Counted from the stretch's first letter, positions 1 to 9,152 are shown. The stretch: DNA of 64,000 nt from Chelativorans intermedius (GCF_025398255.1 NZ_JAODNW010000001.1:62001-126000), one strand, 5' to 3'. The notes: generated from the letters alone by a model not told the origin. Program-made: numbers and translations.

Positions 1-227
1 GAGCGCTTGCCCCGGTTGCAGGCGTGGAAATAGGCGGCCGAAAGGTTCTCGCCGTCCCCGGCCGTCACGAAGGGCGGGCCCCAGCCGCGCGTGTCGTCGC
101 CGCCTTGCGGATTTTCCACCTTGATGACGTCGGCGCCCAGATCGGCCAGCACCTGGCCCGCCCACGGGCCTGCCAGAATGCGCGCCAGCTCCACCACACG
201 AATGCCCTTGAGCGGGGGTTCGGCCAT
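1..227 (-). CDS. CaiB/BaiF-type CoA-transferase, N-terminal part (runs off the window)
   Basis: The minus strand opens at an ATG at 227 and stays open to base 1, giving the first 75 residues. The start reads [20 protein letters not shown], followed by [19 protein letters not shown] and a [10 protein letters not shown] stretch. This is the nucleotide-fold entry segment of family III (formyl-CoA transferase type) enzymes, which move CoA between carboxylic acids. The catalytic Asp normally lies near residue 170, outside the window, so activity and substrate cannot be judged. The gene follows the hydrolase at 307-1236 on the same strand with a 79-bp gap. Confidence 0.88.
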   Translation of the reverse strand, partial: MAEPPLKGIRVVELARILAGPWAGQVLADLGADVIKVENPQGGDDTRGWGPPFVTAGDGENLSAAYFHACNRGKR

Positions 228-306
228 TTCTGCCTTTCTCGCAGCGTCTCCTTCGCGATGTGACTAGCAGATGCCCCGGCCCACCGCCAGCGCCGCGCCT
301 TGATCC

Positions 307-1236
307 TCAGCCGGCCGCGCCTTTGGCCCAGGCGCAGAAATCCTCCATGATGAGATTCCGATTCAACTCGTTGAGAGATTCGTGGCGGGTTTCGCCGTAA
401 ATCCTTGTTTGCAGATTCGAAAAGCCCTCGCGCGCAAGGCGGGCTGCCAGGCGCCGCATGGTTGCGCCGCCTTTCGTCGAGGGATCGCCTCCGCCGCCCA
501 CAAGCTGGATCGGCAGGTCCCTTCGCACTGTGGCTGCAAGGCTGCCTCCGACAGCCAGCAGGTTGAGATCGAAAACGGCGCGCCACATCGCCACCGTGGC
601 ATCCCGGCCGCACAGCGGATCGGCGATATAGGCTGCGACCTCCGCGGCATCGCGCGACAGCCAGTCGAAGGGTGTCGCGGCGTCGGGAATGGCGCTCGCC
701 CAGGCGCGGAACGTCAGGCGCGGCATCAGCCGCGAGGGTACGTCGGAGCCGAGCCGCAACCGTTCCCAGCCGAGCACGGCCCTGGCGGCGCGCGCCGCCA
801 GCGGGCTTGCAAGGGGCGCGTTCCACAATGCGGCGGCGCGGAGCCGACCCGCATGGCGCCGCAGGAAGGCAAGCGCGATGATGGCGCCCAGGGAGTGGCC
901 GAACAGGATGACGGGCAGGCCCGGATGGTCCGCGGCGATGCGGTCGTGCACGGCCAGCACGTCGGCCAGCACGTTCTCTGCTGCCGGTTCGGGCCCGAAG
1001 GAGCCCATGGGCGCCCCCGGCGCCCTGGTGTGCCCGTGGCCGCGGTGGTCATGCGCATAGGCGGCAAGGCCGCAGTCGGCCAGCAGCCGCGCAAAGCGCC
1101 CATAGCGCCCGGCGTGTTCGGCGAGGCCGTGGTTGATCTGCACGATGGCCCGCGGCCGGCCCTGCGGCGCATGGACATAAAGCCGCAGCGCCGCCCCGGT
1201 GGGCGTCTCGAGCGTGGTTTCCGTCTGCCAGCCCAC
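307..1236 (-). CDS. alpha/beta hydrolase (monoacylglycerol lipase/lysophospholipase-like)
   Basis: A 309-residue protein of the serine aminopeptidase S33 / Hydrolase_4 type. Visible motifs are the oxyanion segment INHGLAEHAGRY (34-45), the nucleophile elbow GHSLG (113-117, Ser115), a likely acid at Asp251 and the catalytic His at 285 in ETRHESLNE. The family cleaves acyl esters such as monoacylglycerols or lysophospholipids; the true substrate is not visible. No signal peptide is seen, so it is probably cytosolic. The start is GTG at 1236, chosen because AGGGAG lies 5 bases upstream. It is divergent from ettA and could be co-transcribed with the CoA-transferase downstream. Confidence 0.88.
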   Translation of the reverse strand: MGWQTETTLETPTGAALRLYVHAPQGRPRAIVQINHGLAEHAGRYGRFARLLADCGLAAYAHDHRGHGHTRAPGAPMGSFGPEPAAENVLADVLAVHDRIAADHPGLPVILFGHSLGAIIALAFLRRHAGRLRAAALWNAPLASPLAARAARAVLGWERLRLGSDVPSRLMPRLTFRAWASAIPDAATPFDWLSRDAAEVAAYIADPLCGRDATVAMWRAVFDLNLLAVGGSLAATVRRDLPIQLVGGGGDPSTKGGATMRRLAARLAREGFSNLQTRIYGETRHESLNELNRNLIMEDFCAWAKGAAG

Positions 1237-1401
1237 CGTTGCTCCCTGACCTCGTTTGGCCTACATACGCGGCGAAATCAGCCAACGGGGAGCGGCGAAC
1301 AGCGCGTGGTGAAATCTCGTCGTCGGACCGGGGTCGGCCCGCTTCACCGCTTTCTTTTCGCCGCGTTCCCATCACCCTGACCCACGGAGCATACCCGCCC
1401 C

Positions 1402-3051
<1,650 letters not shown>

Positions 3052-3053
3052 TC

Positions 3054-3254
3054 TCAAACGGCAGGCCGATAAGGCCCGGGCTCCGCGGACTCCAGAAGAT
3101 CGAGTTCGCGGAGTTTCTGCAATTTCTGGCGAATTTTTCCCCTCACGAAGCAATCTCGTGGGTAGAGGGGTGCCAGCTCTTCTTCAAGGCGGCAGATGTC
3201 GCGCCCGAGTGTCAGAAATATGCCGCATTCGCATTCCCTTGCAGGGGCAATCAT
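3054..3254 (-). CDS. orphan DpnI-C-like winged-helix reading frame (possible gene remnant)
   Basis: A 66-residue frame ending 2 bp past the ettA stop on the opposite strand. Its C-terminal half reads DICRLEEELAPLYPRD, then KIRQKLQKLRELDLLE and ends GPYRPAV. From memory of the family this resembles the Dam-replacing/DpnI C-terminal winged helix, in which an EELxxLHP helix is followed by a KIRQQLQxLRDxGxIEF recognition element and a G-x-YR wing. There is no DpnI-type nuclease part next to it and the ATG at 3254 has no clear ribosome site. It may be a stand-alone DNA-binding peptide or the tail of a decayed restriction gene. It is the only coding candidate in the gap between ettA and the KAS III gene. 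Confidence 0.45.
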   Translation of the reverse strand: MIAPARECECGIFLTLGRDICRLEEELAPLYPRDCFVRGKIRQKLQKLRELDLLESAEPGPYRPAV

Positions 3255-3346
3255 AGTATCGGTGGGGTGGGAGGAAAGGAAGCGGGGGCAGCCGGTTCGT
3301 CGGCTCCGCGCGGGATGGCACAACGCAAGAGGGCAGGCGGACACCC

Positions 3347-4531
3347 ATGCTAAGGCGGACAAGCGAGCGCGAGGCGACCGATTTCTCCATCATGGCCGCA
3401 CCGGAGGTCTTCAGCCGGGTGGCGATTGGCGGGATCGGCGTCGAGATCCCGGCAGACTCCATCTCCAACGAGGAGCTGGTGGCTTCCTACAACAGCTGGG
3501 TGGAAAAGGAGAACGCGGCGCGCGCGGCGCGCGGCGAGGCGCCGCTGCCGCGCTCGGATGCGGATTTCATCGTCCATGCTTCGGGCATCCGCCGCCGCCA
3601 CGTCTATGAGCGCGAGGGCATTCTCGACCCCGACCGCATGGCGCCGCGCATTCCCGCCCGCGGCGACGACGAGCTGTCGGTGATGGCCGAGTTCGGCCTC
3701 AAGGCGGCGCAGAAGGCGCTTGCCGATGCGGGGTGCGAGGCGCAGGACGTCGACCTGGTCATCTGCTCGGCCGCCCACCATCAGCGGCCCTATCCGGCGC
3801 TCGGCATCGAGATCCAGCAGGCGCTGGGCACGAGCGGAGCCGCCTTCGACATGGGGCTCGGCTGCTCCTCGGCGCTTGCGGGCCTGCATGTGGCGGCAAA
3901 CCTGATCCGCGCTGGCGCTCACCGGCGGGTGCTGGTGGTGACGCCGGAGCTCATCACCGGGCTGTTGAACTTTCGCGACCGGCAGACCCACTTCATCTTT
4001 GGCGATGCCTCGGTGGCCGTTCTCCTGGAGGGCATGGGCAAGGGCGAGGAAAGGCCGGGCCGCTTCGAAGTGGTCGACACGCGCACCTGGACCCGCTTTT
4101 CCAACAACATTCGCACCAATTTCGGCTTTCTTGCCCGCCTCGCGCAGGACGACCCCTCCATGCTCGACATGGAAGACAAGATGATCAAGCAGCAGGGCAA
4201 CAAGGTCTTCAAGGAGGTGACGGTCGCCGGCCATCAGTTCATCGTCGATTTCCTGGCCGAGCACGGCCACACGCCGCGCACCATCCGCCGCTTCTGGCTG
4301 CACCAGGCCAATGCCCGCATGAACGCCATGATCCTGAAGCTCGCCTTCGGCAAGGAGGTGGGGCACGACCGCGCCCCCACCGTGCTGGAGCGGCTCGGCA
4401 ACACGGCTGCGGCCGGCGCCATCGTGGCGCTCGCGGAAAACCACAAGGACATGCAGGCCGGCGATTTCGGGCTCCTGTGCGCCTTCGGCGCGGGATATTC
4501 CATCGGCGGCGCGTTGCTTCGGATGATGTAG
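3347..4531 (+). CDS. beta-ketoacyl-ACP synthase III-like protein
   Basis: A 394-residue thiolase-fold enzyme. The KAS III triad is visible: Cys173 in LGCSSALAG, His319 in WLHQANARMN and Asn352 in GNTAAAG, with the closing glycine-rich GAGYSIGGALLR. It is longer than E. coli FabH (about 317) and carries the insert NSWVEKENAARAARGEA near 49-65. Such longer relatives, like the Pseudomonas PA3286 group, are thought to condense medium-chain acyl-CoA with malonyl-ACP and feed beta-oxidation products into fatty acid synthesis; I infer, but cannot show, the same role here. The start at 3347 is uncertain; the ATG at 3392 would remove 15 residues. The MOSC gene follows after 29 bp. Confidence 0.85.
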   Translation: MLRRTSEREATDFSIMAAPEVFSRVAIGGIGVEIPADSISNEELVASYNSWVEKENAARAARGEAPLPRSDADFIVHASGIRRRHVYEREGILDPDRMAPRIPARGDDELSVMAEFGLKAAQKALADAGCEAQDVDLVICSAAHHQRPYPALGIEIQQALGTSGAAFDMGLGCSSALAGLHVAANLIRAGAHRRVLVVTPELITGLLNFRDRQTHFIFGDASVAVLLEGMGKGEERPGRFEVVDTRTWTRFSNNIRTNFGFLARLAQDDPSMLDMEDKMIKQQGNKVFKEVTVAGHQFIVDFLAEHGHTPRTIRRFWLHQANARMNAMILKLAFGKEVGHDRAPTVLERLGNTAAAGAIVALAENHKDMQAGDFGLLCAFGAGYSIGGALLRMM

Positions 4532-4560
4532 GCCGCCGCGGGCGGCAGGAGGGAAGCGCC

Positions 4561-5178
4561 ATTCACGATCTGTCCCATTCCGCAGACATTGCAGCCGAGA
4601 TCGTGCCGGCGGCAAAGCTTTCCGGGCGCGTTGCCGGCACGTTCACCGCAACGGGCGAGGACTTCCAGACACGCGCCGTTCCGTCGCTTGCCCTCGGTTT
4701 CGAGGGCATCGAAGGCGATCGTCATGCCGGCTTGACGCGGCGCTCGGGCGGGCGCGAGCCGTGGTATGCGCGCGGAACCGAAATACGCAACGCGCGCCAG
4801 CTTTCCATCGTCGCGCCGGACGAGCTGGCCGAGATCGCCCGGCATATGGAGATCGGGGAAATCCGGCCGGAGTGGATCGGCGCCAATCTTCTTGTCGAGG
4901 GCGTGCCACGCCTTTCCATGCTGCCGGCGGGCACGCTCCTCTTCTTCGCGGGCGGCGTGACGCTGAAGGTGGACGCCCAGAACGGGCCATGCCGCATTGC
5001 CGGGCGCGCCGTGGCAGAGAATGCCGGCATGGCGGATGTCGAGGCTGGGGCGCTGCTTTTCCCGAAAGTCGCCTGCAGGTTGCGCGGCGTGGTGGCATGG
5101 GTGGAGAAGCCGGGGCGGATCGCGGCGGGCGAAGCGCTGTCCGTGCGCATTCCCGAACAGTGGATCTACCGGGCCTGA
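4561..5178 (+). CDS. MOSC domain protein, probable ATT start
   Basis: The frame encodes about 205 residues with the MOSC (molybdenum cofactor sulfurase C-terminal) signature: FEGIEGDRHAG (47-57), REPWYARGTEIRN (65-77) and the conserved Cys144 in NGPCRIAGRA. MOSC proteins handle metal-sulfur carriers or act as Moco-dependent N-hydroxylated-base reductase partners; the substrate here is unknown. No in-frame ATG exists near the front. A perfect AGGAGG at 4547-4552 lies 8 bases before an ATT at 4561, and residues after it (LSHSADIAAEIVPA) look like the normal family start. A GTG at 4603 is possible but has no ribosome site and would cut those residues. It lies 29 bp behind the KAS gene and converges with the DUF2293 gene. 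Confidence 0.82.
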   Translation: MHDLSHSADIAAEIVPAAKLSGRVAGTFTATGEDFQTRAVPSLALGFEGIEGDRHAGLTRRSGGREPWYARGTEIRNARQLSIVAPDELAEIARHMEIGEIRPEWIGANLLVEGVPRLSMLPAGTLLFFAGGVTLKVDAQNGPCRIAGRAVAENAGMADVEAGALLFPKVACRLRGVVAWVEKPGRIAAGEALSVRIPEQWIYRA

Positions 5179-5182
5179 AGCT

Positions 5183-5494
5183 TCAATCGTCCTCCTCGGG
5201 GTCGAGCAGGCGTGTGGCGCGCCAGCGCGTCAGCACATCGTTGATCTGGTCGACCACGAAGAAACGCGCCGCGTCGCGGTCGTAGCCCTCGGCCAGCAGC
5301 GCGTCATAGTCGCTGTGCTCGTGGCGCACATGGGTGACGGTGGCCAGCCAAACGGCCACCGAGGCCGGCAGCCCGCGCAGCTTGCGGTCGTCCGCAAGCG
5401 CCCGGATCGTCTCCGTATCGGCATAGGGAGCGTGCGGCAGCAGCGCCCTCAGCGCCTTGTTCACCGCACGCTGGCGGGCAGTCGAGACCCTCAT
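5183..5494 (-). CDS. DUF2293 domain protein
   Basis: A 103-residue protein. The middle reads LLPHAPYADTETIRALADDR, then SVAVWLATVTHVRHEHSDYD, then LLAEGYDRDAARFFVVDQIN, which is the DUF2293 pattern as I remember it. Function is unknown for the family; no catalytic residues stand out except the repeated His in HVRHEHSDYD. The start at 5494 is chosen over the upstream ATG at 5539 because GGAGGG precedes it by 4 bases. The gene ends 4 bp from the stop of the convergent MOSC gene and is divergent from the ArsR-methyltransferase gene. Confidence 0.82.
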   Translation of the reverse strand: MRVSTARQRAVNKALRALLPHAPYADTETIRALADDRKLRGLPASVAVWLATVTHVRHEHSDYDALLAEGYDRDAARFFVVDQINDVLTRWRATRLLDPEEDD

Positions 5495-5583
5495 GGTTCC
5501 CTCCGGGCATCGGCCTGCGCCCGTTCCACCACGGGACACAGGGTTTCACAAGAGGGATGGCTTGCCAAGGTCTCGAATTTCAC

Positions 5584-5599
5584 ATAAACATATCTTTAT
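5584..5599. promoter_or_regulatory. palindromic operator before the ArsR-methyltransferase gene
   Basis: ATAAACATATCTTTAT is a 16-bp inverted repeat with one mismatch pair (c/g), set 21 bp before the ATG at 5621. The position fits autoregulation by the ArsR-type protein encoded next. The AT-rich half-site ATAAAxAT resembles what I recall of SahR operators in methionine-cycle genes; that link is inference. Confidence 0.6.
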
Positions 5600-5620
5600 A
5601 TCTTTTTTCTGGAGACGCAC

Positions 5621-6640
5621 ATGCTGACACGCCCGACCATCCGGCTCGATGTCATGGTGGACATCCTCAAGGCGGCGGCCGAGCCCAGCCGGCTGCGCAT
5701 TCTGGTGCTTCTGTCCCATGCCGACCTCACCGTCTCCGACCTGACGGAAATCCTCGGCCAGTCGCAGCCGCGTGTCTCGCGGCATCTCAAGCTGTTGCTC
5801 GATGCCGGGCTGATCGTGCGCTATCAGGAGGGCTCCTGGGCCTTCTTCCGCCTGTCGGAGGCAGATGCCGCGCGCGAGTTCGTCGATGGCGTGGTGGCGC
5901 GCATCGACCGCACCGGCCCGGTGACGGACCGCGATCTGGAGCGGCTGGAGGCCATCAAGCGGCGCCGGCAGGAGCGGGCGGCCGAATATTTCGCCAGAAA
6001 CGCGGCAAGCTGGGACCAGATTCGCTCGCTGCACGTGCCCGACGCCGCCGTCGAGGCGGGGCTTGCGGGGCTGGTGGGCGACCGGCCCTTTCAGTCCATG
6101 GTCGATCTGGGCACCGGCACCGGGCGGCTTCTGGAGCTTTTCGCGCCGCTCTACCGGCGCGGCGTGGGGATTGACCGCTCGCGCGAGATGCTGGCGGTGG
6201 CGCGCGCCAATCTGGAACGTGCCGGCATCGCCCATGCCCAGGTGCGGCTCGGCGACATCTATGCGCCGCCGGTGGAGCGCGACGCCCACGATCTCGTCAC
6301 CATTCATCAGGTGCTGCATTATCTGGAGGATCCCGCGCTCGCCATCCGCGAGGCGGCGCGCCTGCTTCGCCCTGGCGGGCGGCTGGTGATCGTCGATTTC
6401 GCACCGCATGGTCACGAGTTCCTGCGCGAGGAGCATGCGCATCTGCGTCTGGGCTTCGCCGACCGGCAGATCGCCGAATGGCTGGGCGAGGCCGGGCTGG
6501 CGCTGGAGGAGGCGCGCGCCTTCGCCCCGCGCGGCGAGGCGGCCGATGGGCTGACCGTAAAGCTGTGGCTGGCGCGCGACGGGCGCATCCTGATGGCCGA
6601 AGAGTCCGATGCAACCCCGGCAGGCGAGGAGATTGCTTGA
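5621..6640 (+). CDS. ArsR-family regulator fused to a SAM-dependent methyltransferase domain
   Basis: A 339-residue two-domain protein. Residues 10-90 form an ArsR winged helix (LKAAAEPSRLRILVLLSHAD, then LGQSQPRVSRHLKLL as recognition helix). There is no Cys in the protein's DNA-binding part, so metal sensing by the classic ArsR motif is unlikely. Residues 120-275 are a class I methyltransferase fold with motif I VDLGTGTGRLLELF (161-174) and LRPGGRLVIVDF. Its gene overlaps metF by one base (TGATG), so both lie in one operon. Proteins of this architecture (SahR-like) are reported to sense S-adenosylhomocysteine and repress methionine-cycle genes. The near-perfect palindrome at 5584-5599 is a likely operator. 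Ribosome site GGAG at 5611 supports the start. Confidence 0.88.
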   Translation: MLTRPTIRLDVMVDILKAAAEPSRLRILVLLSHADLTVSDLTEILGQSQPRVSRHLKLLLDAGLIVRYQEGSWAFFRLSEADAAREFVDGVVARIDRTGPVTDRDLERLEAIKRRRQERAAEYFARNAASWDQIRSLHVPDAAVEAGLAGLVGDRPFQSMVDLGTGTGRLLELFAPLYRRGVGIDRSREMLAVARANLERAGIAHAQVRLGDIYAPPVERDAHDLVTIHQVLHYLEDPALAIREAARLLRPGGRLVIVDFAPHGHEFLREEHAHLRLGFADRQIAEWLGEAGLALEEARAFAPRGEAADGLTVKLWLARDGRILMAEESDATPAGEEIA

Positions 6641-7560
6641 TGTCCAGATACCGGTTTTCGCGGCGCCCGGAGCAGGGCGGAAAGATCCGCGTCTCCTTCG
6701 AGTTCTTCCCGCCCAAGACGGAGGAGATGGAGCGCCGCCTTTGGGAGACGGTGGAGCGGCTTGCGCCACTCAGACCGGATTTCGTTTCCGTCACCTATGG
6801 GGCGGGCGGTTCGACGCGCGAGCGCACGGCGCGCACCGTGCGTCGCATCCTGGAGGAGACGGCGCTGACGCCGGCTGCGCATCTGACCTGCGTGGATGCC
6901 GACCGCGAATCGGTCGATGCCGTCATCCGCGACTTCGCCGCCATGGGCGTGCGCCGCTTCGTGGCATTGAGGGGCGACCCCGCCGAAGGCGTGGGCGCGG
7001 CCTATCGCCCGCATCCGCGCGGCTATGCCAACGGGGCGGAGCTGGTGGCGGCGCTCGCCCGCCAGGGCGATTTCGACATCTCGGTCTCCGCCTATCCCGA
7101 AAAGCACCCCGAAAGCCCGGATTTCGCCACCGACATCGAGATGCTGAAGCGCAAGGTGGACAATGGCGCCACCCGCGCCATCACCCAGTTCTTCTTCGAC
7201 AACGACGTTTATGAGCGTTATGTGGAACGGGCGCGCCGCGCCGGCATCTACATCCCCATCGTGCCGGGCATTCTGCCGGTGCACAACTTCACGCAGATGC
7301 AGCGCTTCGCCGGCCAGTGCGGGGCGCATGTGCCGGCCTGGCTCGCCGAGCGCTTCCAGGGGCTCGAACACGATGCCGCAACGCACCAGCTCGTGGCAGC
7401 GGCCGTGGCGGCCGAGCAGGTGCTCGACCTGATCGAGCGCGGGGTGGAGGACTTCCACTTCTACACGATGAACCGCGCCGACCTGGCCTTCGCCATCTGC
7501 CATCTGATCGGCATCCGCCCGGCTGTGGAGCAGGCCGGCCGGCAACCGGCAGCGGCCTGA
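6640..7560 (+). CDS. metF: 5,10-methylenetetrahydrofolate reductase MetF
   Basis: A 306-residue FAD enzyme that reduces methylene-THF to methyl-THF, the methyl donor for methionine synthase. Family marks include SFEFFPPKTEEME (19-31), a VSVTYGAGGSTRERT segment, HLTCVDA, RRFVALRGDPAEG and the ITQFFFDNDVYERYV stretch. The length matches bacterial MetF (about 300). The ATG at 6640 overlaps the stop of the regulator gene by one base; a longer frame upstream is not needed. It is followed by a strong terminator at 7571-7600. Co-transcription with the ArsR-methyltransferase protein suggests feedback control of the methionine cycle. Confidence 0.96.
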   Translation: MSRYRFSRRPEQGGKIRVSFEFFPPKTEEMERRLWETVERLAPLRPDFVSVTYGAGGSTRERTARTVRRILEETALTPAAHLTCVDADRESVDAVIRDFAAMGVRRFVALRGDPAEGVGAAYRPHPRGYANGAELVAALARQGDFDISVSAYPEKHPESPDFATDIEMLKRKVDNGATRAITQFFFDNDVYERYVERARRAGIYIPIVPGILPVHNFTQMQRFAGQCGAHVPAWLAERFQGLEHDAATHQLVAAAVAAEQVLDLIERGVEDFHFYTMNRADLAFAICHLIGIRPAVEQAGRQPAAA

Positions 7561-7570
7561 CCCTGCATAG

Positions 7571-7600
7571 GGAAAGGCCGGGCTTGCGCCCGGCCTTTCC
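7571..7600 (+). terminator. rho-independent terminator after metF
   Basis: A perfect 13-bp stem (GGAAAGGCCGGGC / GCCCGGCCTTTCC) with a TTGC loop begins 10 bp after the metF stop and is followed by a T-containing run (gtaatctttt). Confidence 0.85.
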
Positions 7601-7642
7601 GTAATCTTTTCAGCTTTTTCCCGTCTTTTGTTGTTTCGCTGC

Positions 7643-7729
7643 TTAGGGAAGGACCCCCATGATGGCCGCGGCAATAAAGGCAAAGGCCGCACAAATCACG
7701 AGCGCACTGAGTGGTCGCGTCAGTCCCAT
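7643..7729 (-). CDS. 28-residue single-span membrane peptide
   Basis: The frame encodes MGLTRPLSALVICAAFAFIA followed by AAIMGVLP. Residues 7-26 form one hydrophobic helix, so the product is a short membrane peptide. The start is well supported: AGGAGG lies exactly 8 bases before the ATG, and a promoter-like TTGGCA-16 bp-TAGAAT sits at 7762-7789, giving a leader of about 26 bases. A longer frame from 7825 would include the promoter and is rejected. The function is unknown. It could be a small membrane regulator; it does not look like a signal peptide remnant because it stops cleanly after the helix. Confidence 0.65.
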   Translation of the reverse strand: MGLTRPLSALVICAAFAFIAAAIMGVLP

Positions 7730-7761
7730 AAGCAAAGCCTCCTCTGCAGACTGATGGCCGG

Positions 7762-7789
7762 ATTCTACGATTTCACGCCATCTTGCCAA
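7762..7789 (-). promoter_or_regulatory. sigma70-type promoter for the 28-residue peptide gene
   Basis: On the minus strand TTGGCA (7789-7784) and TAGAAT (7767-7762) are separated by 16 bp, each one base from consensus. Transcription would start near 7755, about 26 bases before the ATG at 7729. Confidence 0.6.
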
Positions 7790-7799
7790 GCGCTTTCTA

Positions 7800-7814
7800 T
7801 GCTGCGGCGCAGCA
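7800..7814. promoter_or_regulatory. perfect palindrome TGCTGC-GGC-GCAGCA upstream of the small peptide gene
   Basis: A 6-bp inverted repeat with a 3-bp centre lies about 10 bp upstream of the -35 element of the promoter at 7762-7789. It contains CTGC-N3-GCAG, the pattern I recall for the polyhydroxybutyrate regulator PhaR. A one-mismatch copy lies at 49961-49975, also before a small gene. Confidence 0.4.
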
Positions 7815-7924
7815 GCGCTGTGCAAAATCCTGCTGCCGGCATTGCTTCGCGGTTGAATTTTCAGTGCAAACGGTCCCGTTCACGTTGTATTAACACCTGC
7901 CGTCCGGGGCGTGCCTGACAGCCT

Positions 7925-9112
7925 TCACAGCCTGGAGAACAGGCTTGCCGTGGGCCAGCCATCCGCCGGCAGGCCGAGGCGCATCTGCTCCTTGCGCACC
8001 GCCTCGCGGGTCATGGCGCCAAGGATGCCGTCTATGCCGCCGACATCGTGGCCCCGCGCGGCCAGTTTCCCTTGAAGCTGCTTCATCACCTCCGGGGCAA
8101 GACCCGGTTCCGGGCTGCGCGGATCGAAGGGCGGCGCGCCGGCGAAGCGGGCCGCCAGATGGGCCGCAGTCAGCGTGTAGACCAGCGACTGGTTCCATTC
8201 CAGATAGATGTCGAAATTGTCATAGGCCAGGAATGCGGGGCCCTTGTGCCCCATGGGCAGGACCAGACGGGCCGGCAGCGCGTCGGCGGGCAGGGGGCTG
8301 CCGTCGCGGGCCGTCACGCCGAGGCGCGCCCACTCGCTGCGCGGCAGGCGGTTCTCCAGCCCTGCCAGCTCCCAGGGCATGGCTGCCGGCACGCGCACCT
8401 CATCAAGCCAGGGCTGGCCGGCCTTCCAGCCCAGGGCTGCGATGGCATGTGCGGCGGTCAGGATGGCATCGGGCGCGCTTCCCTTCAGGTCCACACGGCC
8501 ATCGCCGTCGCCATCCACGCCCTTTTCCAGATAGTCGCTCGGCAGCATCTGAAGCTGGCCGATCTCGCCGGCCCACGCGCCGGTCACGTCGGCCGGCACG
8601 GCGCCGCGGTCGATAAGCTTCAGCAGCGCGATGAGCTCGGGGCGGAAGATCTCGGGCCGGCGGCAGTCGTGGGCCAGGGTGGTGAGCGCATCGAGCGTCG
8701 AGAAATCGCCCTGCACTGCGCCGAAATCCGTCTCCAGCGCCCAGAAGGAGGCAATCACCGGCCCAGGCACGCCGAACCGGCTTTGCGCCTCGGCAAAGGT
8801 GCGCGCATATTTCTCCAGGTTCCTCCGCCCGTTCACCAGACGATATTCATTGATCATGCGCCCGGCGAACTCGCGGAAGGTCTGGGTGAAGACCGCCTGC
8901 GCGCGGTCGCGCCTGAGCACCCGTTCGTCCACCCTTGCGCGGGCAAGGGCGGCGCGCCCTGCGGGCCCCACGCCCTCGGCGACGGCCTGTGCCTCCACCC
9001 CGGCGCGCCAGGCGGCGAAGTCTCCGCCGCATTGCTGGGCGCTTGCGGCGGTGGGCAGGGTGATGGCGGCGAGAATCGCCAGAAGCGGCGCAGCCTTCAG
9101 TCGCGGTCGCAT
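7925..9112 (-). CDS. MltB-family lytic murein transglycosylase with C-terminal peptidoglycan-binding domain
   Basis: A 395-residue exported enzyme. Residues 1-25 are a signal peptide ending in TAASA. The lytic domain spans about 30-320, with the likely catalytic Glu127 in SFWALETDFG, followed by GEIGQLQMLPSDYLEKGVDG and a YDNFDIYLEWNQSLVY segment. Residues about 335-395 form a PG_binding_1 repeat (LQGKLAARGHDVGGIDGILG). The enzyme would cleave the glycan strand non-hydrolytically, leaving 1,6-anhydro-MurNAc ends. The ATG at 9112 is chosen because GGAAAG precedes it and a signal peptide follows at once. It is followed by nothing in operon; the lysozyme-like lipoprotein gene lies 40 bp upstream on the same strand, so the two may be co-transcribed. 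Confidence 0.93.
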   Translation of the reverse strand: MRPRLKAAPLLAILAAITLPTAASAQQCGGDFAAWRAGVEAQAVAEGVGPAGRAALARARVDERVLRRDRAQAVFTQTFREFAGRMINEYRLVNGRRNLEKYARTFAEAQSRFGVPGPVIASFWALETDFGAVQGDFSTLDALTTLAHDCRRPEIFRPELIALLKLIDRGAVPADVTGAWAGEIGQLQMLPSDYLEKGVDGDGDGRVDLKGSAPDAILTAAHAIAALGWKAGQPWLDEVRVPAAMPWELAGLENRLPRSEWARLGVTARDGSPLPADALPARLVLPMGHKGPAFLAYDNFDIYLEWNQSLVYTLTAAHLAARFAGAPPFDPRSPEPGLAPEVMKQLQGKLAARGHDVGGIDGILGAMTREAVRKEQMRLGLPADGWPTASLFSRL

Positions 9113-9152
9113 GTCTTTCCTTCTCTCCGTTCGCGGGTTGCGGGATGCCCGT

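Noticed and set aside
3392-3394. ATG at 3392 as the sole start of the KAS III-like gene
   Set aside because: The upstream ATG at 3347 has a somewhat better placed AGGCGG, but neither is convincing, so I kept the longer form and noted the doubt.
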